Source: Azonexus sp. (GTDB lineage Bacteria; Pseudomonadota; Gammaproteobacteria; Burkholderiales; Rhodocyclaceae). Taken from it: a stretch of DNA of 8,134 nucleotides. The notes under the pieces are model-generated. The model was not told the DNA's origin and made no database searches. It worked only from the letters and a program-made list of their open reading frames with translations. The stretch spans positions 1 through 8,134 of the forward strand of contig JAKLLI010000174.1 in NCBI GenBank assembly GCA_023150195.1, read 5' to 3'. Below are positions 1-5,743 of this stretch, piece by piece; position 1 is the stretch's first letter, and every line of letters begins with the position of its first letter. The translations under genes and the position numbers were made by a program.

Positions 1-828
1 GTCTTTGGCCCCAAGCGCGACGACAGGCGTGCGCGGCTCCAGCGCGAGCAGGTTCAAGAGCGCCAGGCGCGAAGCATCGATCTGATTTTCTGCTTCTTCC
101 AAGGCCATCTCGCGATTGGCGACCTCGGCCTCGGTCTGGAGAATTTACACCACCGCCATGCGACCGGTAGAAATCAGCGCCTTGTTGACTTGGTAGAGGT
201 CTTTGCTGCGCTGTAGCGCCGCTTCTGCTATTGTTCGCTGCTCTTGCGCCCGGAGCAATTCGCGATAGGAAGTCATAACCTGCGTCACCGTCTGCGAAAG
301 CGTTGCCTTCAACGTGAGACGGTTGATCTGTTCGTCGAGGCGGGCCACCCGGACCGATGCGGTATTCGCATCCAAACCGCCATTTTTCAACAGTGGTTGC
401 GTCAACGTCACTGAGGTTGTTGACGGGTTCGACGACGAACCCAAGCCGTTTGTCGTTGCTAGCGATAACTTTGCTCCGGTCGCCAAGCCCAAGGTAGCAT
501 TGGTCGTAACATCCTTCGTCCGAGACGTCAGTCCGTTGACCTTGTTGTCCAAGAAACCGGTCGTCAACGTCAGCTTGGGAAGGAATATCCCTTCGCTGAC
601 GTATAGGTCGAATTTCTGGGCGATGCGTTGTAGGTACGCGGTCTGGATACCGCGATTGTCCCTGACGGCGAGGGCAATTGCATCATCAAGGGTTAATGCG
701 AGGGTTTCTCGCTGCCGATTTTCGTTAAGCTCGGAATAACGAACATCTGCGGCATTTGCCTGAGAGCCGACGAACAAAATAGACAAGGCAAGGAAGGTAA
801 TTCCCGCGTATCTGCTCAGTCCTCTCAT
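1..828 (-). pseudogene. TolC-family outer-membrane efflux protein, interrupted by an in-frame stop, 3' end off the window
   Basis: This looks like the outer-membrane channel subunit of a tripartite efflux or type I secretion system. Residues 1-26 form a Sec signal peptide with a hydrophobic core and an AxA-type site (SQANA, then ADV). The mature part begins with the OEP-type segment LTLDDAIALAVRDNRGIQ, followed by long amphipathic helices and Gly/Ser/Thr-rich strand-like stretches. After residue 227 (GRMAVV) there is a TAA at 147-145. The same frame then continues for 48 codons to the window edge with text that fits the family (ILQTEAEVANREMALEEAEN, then DASRLALLNLLAL). TolC relatives usually have Glu at this position, so one GAA-to-TAA change explains the stop. 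As read, the product would be a 227-residue fragment without the second repeat and could not form a channel. A sequencing error is the main alternative. The ribosome site before the start is weak. Confidence 0.8.
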
Positions 829-858
829 CTGACAGGCTGCAAGTCACATCCGGATTTT

Positions 859-887
859 TTTACATCGGGCATCGATCAGCTTTGCAA
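859..887 (-). promoter_or_regulatory. Candidate sigma-70 promoter of the TolC-family gene
   Basis: Read leftward, TTGCAA (887-882) and TGTAAA (864-859) are separated by 17 bp. The -10 box ends 30 bp upstream of the start codon at 828, leaving a short leader. Both boxes match the consensus only moderately, so this is a positional and motif-based guess. Confidence 0.4.
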
Positions 888-947
888 TTCATTCGGCATC
901 CGGCAGGATACCGCTTCACTCTCGTGGCGCCAAGTCGAAATTGCGGC

Positions 948-963
948 TGGCATAACTAATGCT
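948..963 (+). promoter_or_regulatory. Candidate sigma-54 (-24/-12) promoter
   Basis: TGGCATAACTAATGCT has the invariant GG and GC separated by exactly 10 bp and matches most of the TGGCAC-N5-TTGC pattern. Transcription would start near 974, about 27 nt before the ATG at 1001, leaving room for the GGGAGAG ribosome site. The region contains no competing sigma-70 pair for the rightward gene that I could find. No enhancer-binding sites were identified. Confidence 0.4.
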
Positions 964-1000
964 AGAGAATTGGCATCATTTCTTCTCAAGGGAGAGTCAC

Positions 1001-1567
1001 ATGATCATTCAATCTGGCTACGGTGTGCAGGCTTACAATACGTCTGGCAGGATAGCTCTACAGCAACAAGGCAGCGGCATTACAAAATCCTCGCTTACGA
1101 ACCCAGCAAAAAACGCTGACCAGGTGTCGATATCTGCTGCCGGTAAAACTCTTGCTGCTAGCGAAAACGTCTTGACGCAGCCCAGAACCCCAGCTCAAGA
1201 AAAACTAATGATGGGTGCAAGTTCCGACCGCGCAAGCGCAGAAAAAGTTGCCTACGACATGGCCCTCACTCCAAGCATGATATCTTGGGACATTACAGGG
1301 CAAAGAGGGGTTGGTGACGGCACTGGAGAGTTTGTACGAAAATTGGCAACCACAGGTCAAATCGTGGGCGATGACTACATAGATAGGTTCAGCAAAGAAG
1401 CAAAAGCGATCGATTTGCAACGGCGCGCTATGTATGAAACTGAGAAGACGAAAGGCACTGACCCCTTGCAGATTCTGAGTATGATGATCGACTTCACGAA
1501 CTCACAATCCCAAGAGTATCTTGAAGCAACCGGCTGGATAAACCAGAGCGGCATCACCCAAGGGTGA
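1001..1567 (+). CDS. Unrecognised 188-residue protein with a FlgM-like DQVSIS motif
   Basis: I do not recognise this protein. The start at 1001 is preferred over the in-frame ATG at 959 because AAGGGAGAG sits at the right distance before it, and 959 lies inside the candidate sigma-54 promoter. There is no signal peptide and no membrane segment. The first 35 residues are Gln/Ser/Gly-rich and probably disordered. Residues 40-53 (DQVSISAAGKTLAA) resemble the short motif seen in FlgM and in several small flagellum-associated or uncharacterised proteobacterial proteins; this is a loose resemblance. The C-terminal two thirds look helical and charged, with a Gly-rich patch near residues 103-109. The candidate sigma-54 promoter and the FlhE-like neighbour hint at a motility or surface link, which is inference. 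Base composition is more AT-rich than in the transposon genes. Confidence 0.75.
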   Translation: MIIQSGYGVQAYNTSGRIALQQQGSGITKSSLTNPAKNADQVSISAAGKTLAASENVLTQPRTPAQEKLMMGASSDRASAEKVAYDMALTPSMISWDITGQRGVGDGTGEFVRKLATTGQIVGDDYIDRFSKEAKAIDLQRRAMYETEKTKGTDPLQILSMMIDFTNSQSQEYLEATGWINQSGITQG

Positions 1568-1577
1568 GTCGGTTTAT

Positions 1578-1615
1578 TCACGGGCAGTGTCGCATTGAAC
1601 GTGCCCGTGATTTTT
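1578..1615 (+). terminator. Rho-independent terminator of the 188-residue protein gene
   Basis: A perfect 9-bp inverted repeat (TCACGGGCA at 1578-1586 and TGCCCGTGA at 1602-1610) with a 15-nt loop is followed by TTTTT. It lies 10 bp after the stop codon, between two convergent genes. Leftward there is no T tract after the stem, so it mainly serves the rightward gene. Confidence 0.8.
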
Positions 1616-1619
1616 CAAA

Positions 1620-2054
1620 TCAGTAAACGTAATTAACGGTTACGTTGGTGGATCCGCCATACAATGGAGACATGGTGCCGGTGCCATTGACTCGAGAATA
1701 CAGCCTCAGCGACTGATTTGCAGGAATTCCATCACCCGAAAAATTAACAGACCCTGACGCAAAATTGGTGACATCCCTACATTTACTACCGGTGTTGTTG
1801 CAAAGGTAAACCAGCAACCCACTGGGCCGAGGGTAGCTGTAACTCCACGAGTAATAAACCGTGGTAACGGTGGCGTTGCTTGGTGGGTTTCCAACTACCG
1901 GATACGCAACGTTATACCACCAGTTTTTGCTATAAATGGTGGGCGCAGCCGCTGAACTACCGTATGCACCAGAGGCAGCGCTGGCGCTGTGAGCGAACAT
2001 GAAGGTTGCTGCAAATGCCAAAAAGCTTGAGTACAGCCATTTCTTGAGTTTCAT
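1620..2054 (-). CDS. FlhE-like secreted protein
   Basis: This is a 144-residue exported protein. The start at 2054 is set by AAGGAG six bases upstream and by a clear Sec signal peptide at residues 1-26 (MKLKKW, a hydrophobic core, then AHSASA before ASG). An in-frame extension to 2177 would bury this signal. The mature part is rich in Tyr, Ser, Asn and Gly and is probably all beta. It carries the pattern I associate with FlhE: YYSWSY, then LLVYLCNN...SKC (two nearby Cys, possibly a disulphide), SGSVNFSGDGIPANQSLRL, a VNGTGTMSPLYGG segment, and a terminal VTVNYVY. FlhE of enterobacteria is a periplasmic flagellar accessory protein usually encoded beside flhB and flhA; neither is present here, so this is an orphan copy. 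Another small beta-sandwich secreted protein is the alternative. Confidence 0.65.
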   Translation of the reverse strand: MKLKKWLYSSFLAFAATFMFAHSASAASGAYGSSAAAPTIYSKNWWYNVAYPVVGNPPSNATVTTVYYSWSYSYPRPSGLLVYLCNNTGSKCRDVTNFASGSVNFSGDGIPANQSLRLYSRVNGTGTMSPLYGGSTNVTVNYVY

Positions 2055-2120
2055 TTGATACTCCTTGCAAAAGGTTCGTTCGTGTAGGGAAGAATCGACA
2101 ATCGCGTACAAATGCCTTGC

Positions 2121-2134
2121 CGGCAAAAATTGCC
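2121..2134. repeat. 14-bp repeat CGGCAAAAATTGCC, copy 1
   Basis: The sequence is palindromic around an AAA loop (GGCAA-AAA-TTGCC; in this copy the stem extends to 6 bp) and lies in the leader of the FlhE-like gene. An identical 14-mer occurs at 2244-2257. Confidence 0.6.
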
Positions 2135-2188
2135 GTGCGCAGAAAACTTCGTTCAGACATGCAAACAACATCTGCATACGCGAGTGAC

Positions 2189-2216
2189 ATTATACCGAGG
2201 TAATTACTCCATGCAA
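2189..2216 (-). promoter_or_regulatory. Strong sigma-70 promoter of the FlhE-like gene
   Basis: Read leftward, TTGCAT (2216-2211) and a perfect TATAAT (2194-2189) are 16 bp apart. The predicted start near 2182 gives an unusually long leader of about 128 nt before the ATG at 2054. That leader contains a short GGCAA/TTGCC palindrome at 2121-2134. Confidence 0.65.
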
Positions 2217-2232
2217 TTCAGATTTATGCATA

Positions 2233-3063
2233 TCAACGAGGGGCGGCAAAAATTGCCAGGTCTTCCATAACCAGACTGCCGATGGATGCTTGTGAGGCAG
2301 ATGCTCGATCCCCTTCTGCCTGTAAGGCCGAGGTGTTAAAGAAGGCCTTTTCTATGCCAAACACGAGGCTGATCAACGCAATCTGAAACCAGCCGTATAT
2401 CGGCATCATGCGACTGGTGTCGGCAACGAGTTCATGACGCGTGACGCGTAGATGTCCGGCCCGCTTTAGCCAGCGAATTTCATCATCAAGCAAATCGTAT
2501 CGGTTCTGGAAAGCGATGAGTTGCAGCCGGACATGGCGGTTGGGGGCTCTACCGCCATGTCGACATTTTTGAGCTAGCCAGCCACGCTCGATACATTTCG
2601 ACCCGCAGAAATCGCCCCAGACTCCTTCAAAGTCCGCCAGGGGACGACAAACATCTTGAGCAAGATGGCGCCGATGCCAAACCACAGAACACCGAACGTC
2701 AGCTGATGTAAGGTGCGCATAGATCGGCATCAGTCGACTCGCATCTATCGTCAGTTCGGTCCTGGTGATGCGCAGATGGCCGGCACGTTTCAACCAGCGG
2801 ATTTCACTGTCGGACAAGTCATACGTGTTCTGAAAATCGATCACCTTCTCGCGCACCACGGAAGTTGCCGTGAAGCCAAAGCGATAGCGGAACAGTCGGT
2901 AGTTGTCCTTGGCGATGCGATCAAGCTTCGCTTTGCTCCAAGTGGCCAAAGCCAGCTTAATCGAACCAGGTATGAAAATTTCGAAGTAATCCCGACCGGC
3001 ACTTCGGTTGTTGTTGCCCAGGATCAGTTGAATGACTTCGTCGTATTGCCGTTGCTCGTCCAT
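2233..3063 (-). CDS. 276-residue hybrid ORF: GN-AGRDYFE-motif protein fused to the tail of its paralogue
   Basis: I do not recognise the family. Start 3063 has GGAG seven bases upstream and lies 31 bp after the repressor's stop, so the two are probably one operon. Residues 16-28 (GNNNRSAGRDYFE) repeat the motif found at the C-terminus of the repressor. Residues 76-115 and 184-223 are two copies of one block, 30 of 40 residues identical, each containing EIRWLKRAGHLR and ending in MPIY. After copy 2 comes a hydrophobic segment (about 224-236, GWFQIALISLVFG), probably a membrane helix. After copy 1 the frame reads Cys/Arg/His-rich, unlikely text (about 118-175), while the neighbouring frame encodes the matching hydrophobic helix. 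The ORF therefore looks like a frameshifted first gene running by chance into the remains of a second. Whether any product is made is uncertain. Confidence 0.55.
   Translation of the reverse strand: MDEQRQYDEVIQLILGNNNRSAGRDYFEIFIPGSIKLALATWSKAKLDRIAKDNYRLFRYRFGFTATSVVREKVIDFQNTYDLSDSEIRWLKRAGHLRITRTELTIDASRLMPIYAHLTSADVRCSVVWHRRHLAQDVCRPLADFEGVWGDFCGSKCIERGWLAQKCRHGGRAPNRHVRLQLIAFQNRYDLLDDEIRWLKRAGHLRVTRHELVADTSRMMPIYGWFQIALISLVFGIEKAFFNTSALQAEGDRASASQASIGSLVMEDLAIFAAPR
2244..2257. repeat. 14-bp repeat CGGCAAAAATTGCC, copy 2
   Basis: This is identical to 2121-2134, in the same orientation, 123 bp away. It lies in the last codons of the leftward 276-codon gene, at the border between the regulatory island and the chromosomal block. 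Confidence 0.6.
2395..2514 (-). repeat. Duplicated 40-codon block, copy 2
   Basis: This encodes residues 184-223 of the hybrid ORF (from AFQNRYDL to MMPIY). It probably belongs to a second gene of the same family whose first half, including the GN-AGRDY motif, has been lost. Confidence 0.75.
2531..2560. repeat. Perfect 10-bp inverted repeat between the two paralogue copies
   Basis: ACATGGCGGT (2531-2540) and ACCGCCATGT (2551-2560) flank a 10-nt loop. It begins 13 bp beyond the TAG that would end the frame-corrected first gene, where an intergenic terminator would be expected. Leftward no T tract follows; a TTTTT tract lies on the rightward side (2566-2570), though no rightward gene ends here. 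Confidence 0.6.
2574..2711 (-). pseudogene. Displaced membrane tail of the first paralogue, in the shifted frame
   Basis: Dropping one C (2712) just after the MPIYAH codons moves translation into a frame that reads LHQLTFGVLWFGIGAILLKM, then FVVPWRTLKESGA, and ends at TAG (2576-2574) after 45 codons. The hydrophobic stretch aligns with the tail of the second copy (FQIALISLVFGIE), with Q and FGI in register. The intact ancestor would have been about 162 residues: a soluble N-terminal part and one C-terminal membrane helix. The agreement between the two paralogues is the main support for a frameshift here. Confidence 0.6.
2719..2838 (-). repeat. Duplicated 40-codon block, copy 1
   Basis: This encodes residues 76-115 of the hybrid ORF (from DFQNTYDL to LMPIY). 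It is 30/40 identical at the protein level to copy 2 at 2395-2514. The similarity continues past the end of the block only if the frameshift at 2712 is corrected. Confidence 0.75.
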
Positions 3064-3094
3064 GGAAACACTCCATCAGGGTTGGTAAAACAAT

Positions 3095-3654
3095 TCAGCC
3101 CTCGAAGTAGTCCCGCCCGGCATTCCGGTTACCGCTGCCGAGATTGATTTGCAGCGTCGTGGTGCTGCCGGATGAGCGTGCCAGCGCAGCCACCTTGTCG
3201 ATCGGTTTGCGGGCTTCAAAGTGGGCAATGGCTGCCGCCAGCAAGTTGCGGCGTTGGGCGCCGGGGTCGTTGGTCCAGAGTTGGCCGTTGTAGAGTTCCA
3301 TCGCCAATTCAGCATCCGGGTCTGTCGGCGCGATCAGGTCGAGAAACTCCTTGATCTCTGGTTCCGCTGTCGCTTCCTGCAAACGCCCATCGCGGATCAG
3401 CAGCAACAAGGCTTTGGCGGTTGGATTGGCATCGATGACCGCCGAGCGGGCAACAGCGATTTGCAGGCGGACGGTACGCAGTAAATTTTTTGTCCACGCA
3501 CGACATCACTGACGAACCCTGCCGAGACACCGAGTTGCCGGGCAAACTCGGACTGGTTCAGGCCAGTGTGAGCAATGGCCTGCCCGACACGCGTAGCGAA
3601 CCCGTCTAATCCAGGCAAAGGGGCTACAGAAATTTCTTGATTTGAGGTTCTCAT
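3095..3654 (-). pseudogene. XRE/HTH phage-type repressor, frame-disrupted after the DNA-binding helix
   Basis: The first frame (from ATG 3654) gives a HTH domain: residues 32-54 read LNQSEFARQLGVSAGFVSDV then VRG, with a good recognition helix. After GQK (about residue 56) it becomes meaningless and stops at 3397. From about 3491, on a run of six A (T 3486-3491 on the given strand), the -1 frame continues as a convincing protein: LLRTVRLQIAVARSAVIDAN, then LIRDGRLQEA, then QRRNLLAAAIAHFEARKPID, ending GSGNRNAGRDYFEG at 3095. Repressors of this type normally have further HTH residues between these parts, so I favour a small deletion (net 3n+1 bp) over a single-base slip. No ribosome site is visible before 3654. 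The original protein would bind the intergenic region shared with the Ner-like gene. As read, only a short HTH fragment is made. Confidence 0.7.
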
Positions 3655-3724
3655 TGAGCGTATATTTATCGCTATCGCGAATTTCGTTTGCTATTGAGAG
3701 ATAGATTACTCCCGGAAGGAAGGC
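3655..3724. promoter_or_regulatory. Divergent operator/promoter region of the repressor and Ner-like genes
   Basis: This 70-bp AT-rich gap separates two divergent HTH genes, the usual place for overlapping promoters and operators. Visible elements are a direct repeat GCTAT(C/T)G at 3671 and 3690, an inverted CTAT/ATAG pair at 3691-3704, a TCGCGA palindrome at 3675-3680, and a leftward GATAAATAT -10-like stretch close to the repressor start. Which of these are real operators cannot be decided from one copy. Confidence 0.45.
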
Positions 3725-3982
3725 ATGTCACCTCTACTAACCATGGATGCCATTGAGATCAACTATCGCCTGCGCCGTCTCGGCAAAACACAGGCACAAA
3801 TCGCCCAGGATGTCGGCGTCTCGGGTGGCGTGGTGAGCAATGTGATCCACGGCCGAATCACCGCCTATGCGGTTGCCCAGCATATCGCCAGCCTGCTTGG
3901 GCTGAAGATCGAAGAGATTTGGCCTGAGCGCTACATCTTCAAGCCGCGGCAGCGGCAAAGTCATAGGGAGGATACGCCATGA
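3725..3982 (+). CDS. Ner-like HTH DNA-binding protein
   Basis: This is an 85-residue DNA-binding protein of the Ner/Nlp type. These small phage regulators act like Cro by damping early transcription. The HTH spans about residues 20-43 (GKTQAQIAQDVGVSGGVVSN, then VIHGR), followed by a helix and the family-typical ending LGLKIEEIWPERY (58-70) and a basic tail. The start at 3725 has GGAAGGAAGG just upstream; the in-frame Met at 3743 has no ribosome site. It is divergent from the broken repressor, the layout of the c/ner switch in Mu-like transposable phages. Its TGA overlaps an ATG (ATGA at 3979-3982) that has its own GGGAGG site, so a translationally coupled gene should follow; the IS21 end destroys it. 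This is the only gene of the island that still looks intact. Confidence 0.75.
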   Translation: MSPLLTMDAIEINYRLRRLGKTQAQIAQDVGVSGGVVSNVIHGRITAYAVAQHIASLLGLKIEEIWPERYIFKPRQRQSHREDTP

Positions 3983-3984
3983 GT
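3979..3984 (+). pseudogene. Two-codon stub of the gene downstream of the Ner-like gene
   Basis: ATGAGT is preceded by GGGAGG at a seven-base spacing and overlaps the Ner-like stop as ATGA, both signs of a real coupled start. The next codon is TGA within the IS21 terminal sequence. In Mu-like phages the next gene would be the transposase A gene. It could instead be the start of the recombinase whose remainder begins after 6597. The sequence does not decide between these. Confidence 0.45.
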
Positions 3985-3989
3985 TGACC
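3982..3989 (+). repeat. IS21 left terminal repeat
   Basis: AGTTGACC is the reverse complement of GGTCAACT at the right end. Only one clear copy is visible at the left end. Confidence 0.6.
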
Positions 3990-4023
3990 CCGATCGCAGC
4001 AGTAAAGATCGAGGCCACATGGC

Positions 4024-4059
4024 AAGAAGGGCTCAGGAGTGGAGTCCAGAGCCCTTCTT
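4024..4059. terminator. Strong hairpin upstream of istA
   Basis: AAGAAGGGCTC (4024-4034) and GAGCCCTTCTT (4049-4059) form a perfect 11-bp stem with a 14-nt loop, followed by TTT. It lies 35 bp inside the IS, ahead of istA, where it could stop transcription entering from the flanking gene. A second small palindrome (GCCGGC at 4110 and 4123) follows in the same non-coding leader. No convincing istA promoter is visible in 3990-4186. Confidence 0.55.
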
Positions 4060-4186
4060 TGGAGATGTCATTCCTACCGGGTGACACATTGATTCTCCTT
4101 GCCTTAAGCGCCGGCGTCAAGTGCCGGCCGGCCTCGTGCATTCCTCAATTTCAGGAACGTTGCCACTAGGCAGCCAAGGAGATTTC

Positions 4187-5743
4187 ATGAAAACCCCCAT
4201 CCCCGTTCAGCGCGACATTGTTCGCCTGATCGATAAAGATTTGACCAGCCGCACCATTGGGCGCCAGCTCTCGATCTCGCACAATACAGTCGAATTGATG
4301 CGCACCCGGCTGACGGCCACTGGCCTAACTCACGCCGACCTGTCGGTACTCGACGACCACGCCTTTGCCATTCGTCTTGGCACGGCCCGCAACCAAAATC
4401 CTTCCGGCAAGATCATTCCCGACTGGGATGTGGTCCGCGAGGAATTGGCCCAGAGGGATATGACCTTGAGCCTGCTCTGGGAAGAGTACCGCCAGGCCAA
4501 TCATGAACGCCTGGCCGATTGCCTGAGCTATTCGCAGTTTCAAAAGCGTTACAAGGCTTGGCTCAAGACCCAGCGGATGAGCATGCGGCAATTCCACAAG
4601 CCGGGTGACCAACTGTTCGTCGATTTCTGCGGCCGGACGATGCCGATCACCAACCCGGACACGGGCGAGGAGACGCCAGCACAAGTATTTGTCGGCGTGC
4701 TGGGCGGTTCGTCCTATACCTTTGCGTATGCCGTTCCGTCGCAGAAGATCGCCGACTGGATTGCCTGCCATGTGAAGGCTTTTGAGTTCTTCGGCGGAGT
4801 CCCTCAGCAGGTGGTGCCCGACAACCTGAAATCGGCAGTGATCAAGCACACGCCGCAGGAGATCATTACCAATACCGCCTATGCCGACTGCGCCGAACAT
4901 TACGACGTGCTGATCAATCCGGCGCGCAGTCGCAAGCCGAAGGATAAATCCCTGGCCGAGGTCGGCGTACAGATCGTGCAGCGCTGGGTACTGGCGCCGT
5001 TGCGTAAGCGGACCTTCTTCAGCGTCGACGAACTCAATGTCGAGATCGCCAAGCGGATTGAGTGGATGAACCACAAGGTCAGCAAGAAATACAAGCAGAG
5101 TCGGGCGCAGCGTTTTTCTGAACTTGATCAACCGGCGCTGCGCCCGTTGCCGGTTCACGCCTACGAGTGCGTGGACTGGAAATACAAGGTTCGTGTCGCC
5201 GAGGATTACCACGTCGAGTATGCGGGCAGTTTCTATTCAGTGCCCTACCAGTATCGCAAGCATGTGGTCGACCTGCGGGCGACCAGCACGACGATCGAGG
5301 TTTTGTTGAACCGTCATCGGATTGCCAGCCACACCTTGTTGGCGACGCCAGGCCATAAAACCCTTCAGGAGCATATGCCGATCCAGCATCTACGGCAAAG
5401 CGAGCAAGATCCGGACGCCATGCTGGGATGGGCTGAGGAGATTGGTCCCAACGTGCTGGCCTGGGTGCGAGGCAATTTGCAGCAGCGGCGTGATTTTGCC
5501 AACGGGGTGAAATCAGTTCGCAACCTCCGGCGCTGGGTGCGCGAGGAGCAAAACCATGATCGCCTGGATAGCGCATGCGCATTTGCCGTGAAGATTGGCG
5601 TGCTGTCGTTCCCGCGCTTGAAAGCCATCATCAGCAATCGGAGCGATCAGCGCTTGCCGGTCGAGCCGACCGCCTGGGTGCAGAAACACGGCAATCTGCG
5701 CGGCGCCGAATACTACGCACAACAAGGAGGTGTGGCATGCTAA
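4187..5743 (+). CDS. istA: IS21-family transposase IstA
   Basis: This is the DDE transposase that cuts and joins the IS ends. The start at 4187 (518 residues) is chosen for AAGGAG five bases upstream; an in-frame ATG-less extension to 4121 looks unlike the family. The N-terminal region (about 8-40) is a HTH for end binding (TSRTIGRQLSISHNTVELMR). The catalytic core begins near residue 140: D146 in LFVDFCG, D212 in VVPDNLKS and E258 in DKSLAEVG, each in the IS21 sequence setting, with the NPARSRKPKDK basic stretch before the Glu. A C-terminal domain follows (about 325-400) with YECVDWKYKVRV and YAGSFYSVPYQYR, typical of the family. Length is normal and there is no frameshift. Its stop overlaps the istB start by 7 bp, so the two are coupled. 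Confidence 0.95.
   Translation: MKTPIPVQRDIVRLIDKDLTSRTIGRQLSISHNTVELMRTRLTATGLTHADLSVLDDHAFAIRLGTARNQNPSGKIIPDWDVVREELAQRDMTLSLLWEEYRQANHERLADCLSYSQFQKRYKAWLKTQRMSMRQFHKPGDQLFVDFCGRTMPITNPDTGEETPAQVFVGVLGGSSYTFAYAVPSQKIADWIACHVKAFEFFGGVPQQVVPDNLKSAVIKHTPQEIITNTAYADCAEHYDVLINPARSRKPKDKSLAEVGVQIVQRWVLAPLRKRTFFSVDELNVEIAKRIEWMNHKVSKKYKQSRAQRFSELDQPALRPLPVHAYECVDWKYKVRVAEDYHVEYAGSFYSVPYQYRKHVVDLRATSTTIEVLLNRHRIASHTLLATPGHKTLQEHMPIQHLRQSEQDPDAMLGWAEEIGPNVLAWVRGNLQQRRDFANGVKSVRNLRRWVREEQNHDRLDSACAFAVKIGVLSFPRLKAIISNRSDQRLPVEPTAWVQKHGNLRGAEYYAQQGGVAC

Noticed and set aside
314..739. Rightward 141-residue ORF opposite the TolC-family gene
   Set aside because: It is antisense to a convincing TolC reading frame, is rich in Arg/Ser/Val without domain features, and has no ribosome site.
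2055..2177. N-terminal extension of the FlhE-like protein to an upstream ATG
   Set aside because: It would place 41 residues before a clear signal peptide, and the AAGGAG site belongs to the ATG at 2054.
2531..2560. Inverted repeat as a CRISPR repeat or a small transposon end
   Set aside because: It occurs only once, has no spacer array and no flanking duplication; an old intergenic hairpin fits better.
2713..3147. Rightward 144-residue ORF opposite the GN-AGRDY gene and repressor tail
   Set aside because: It is antisense to the duplicated, motif-bearing leftward frame and crosses two leftward genes.
3486..3491. Programmed -1 frameshift at the A6 run in the repressor
   Set aside because: The codons in the original frame do not form a canonical slippery heptamer, no stimulatory structure is obvious, and the HTH domain seems short of residues, so a deletion is the simpler reading.
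3984..4169. Small rightward ORF at the IS21 left end
   Set aside because: It runs through the 11-bp hairpin and the terminal repeat, has no ribosome site, and resembles nothing; it is treated as the non-coding leader of the IS.
4325..5212. Long leftward ORF of 295 residues within istA
   Set aside because: It is a codon-bias shadow of the DDE transposase on the other strand; the istA frame has all catalytic motifs.
5575..5736. Upstream extension of istB to 5575
   Set aside because: It overlaps istA by about 170 bp, is unlike the family, and the ATG at 5737 has a strong AAGGAGG site.
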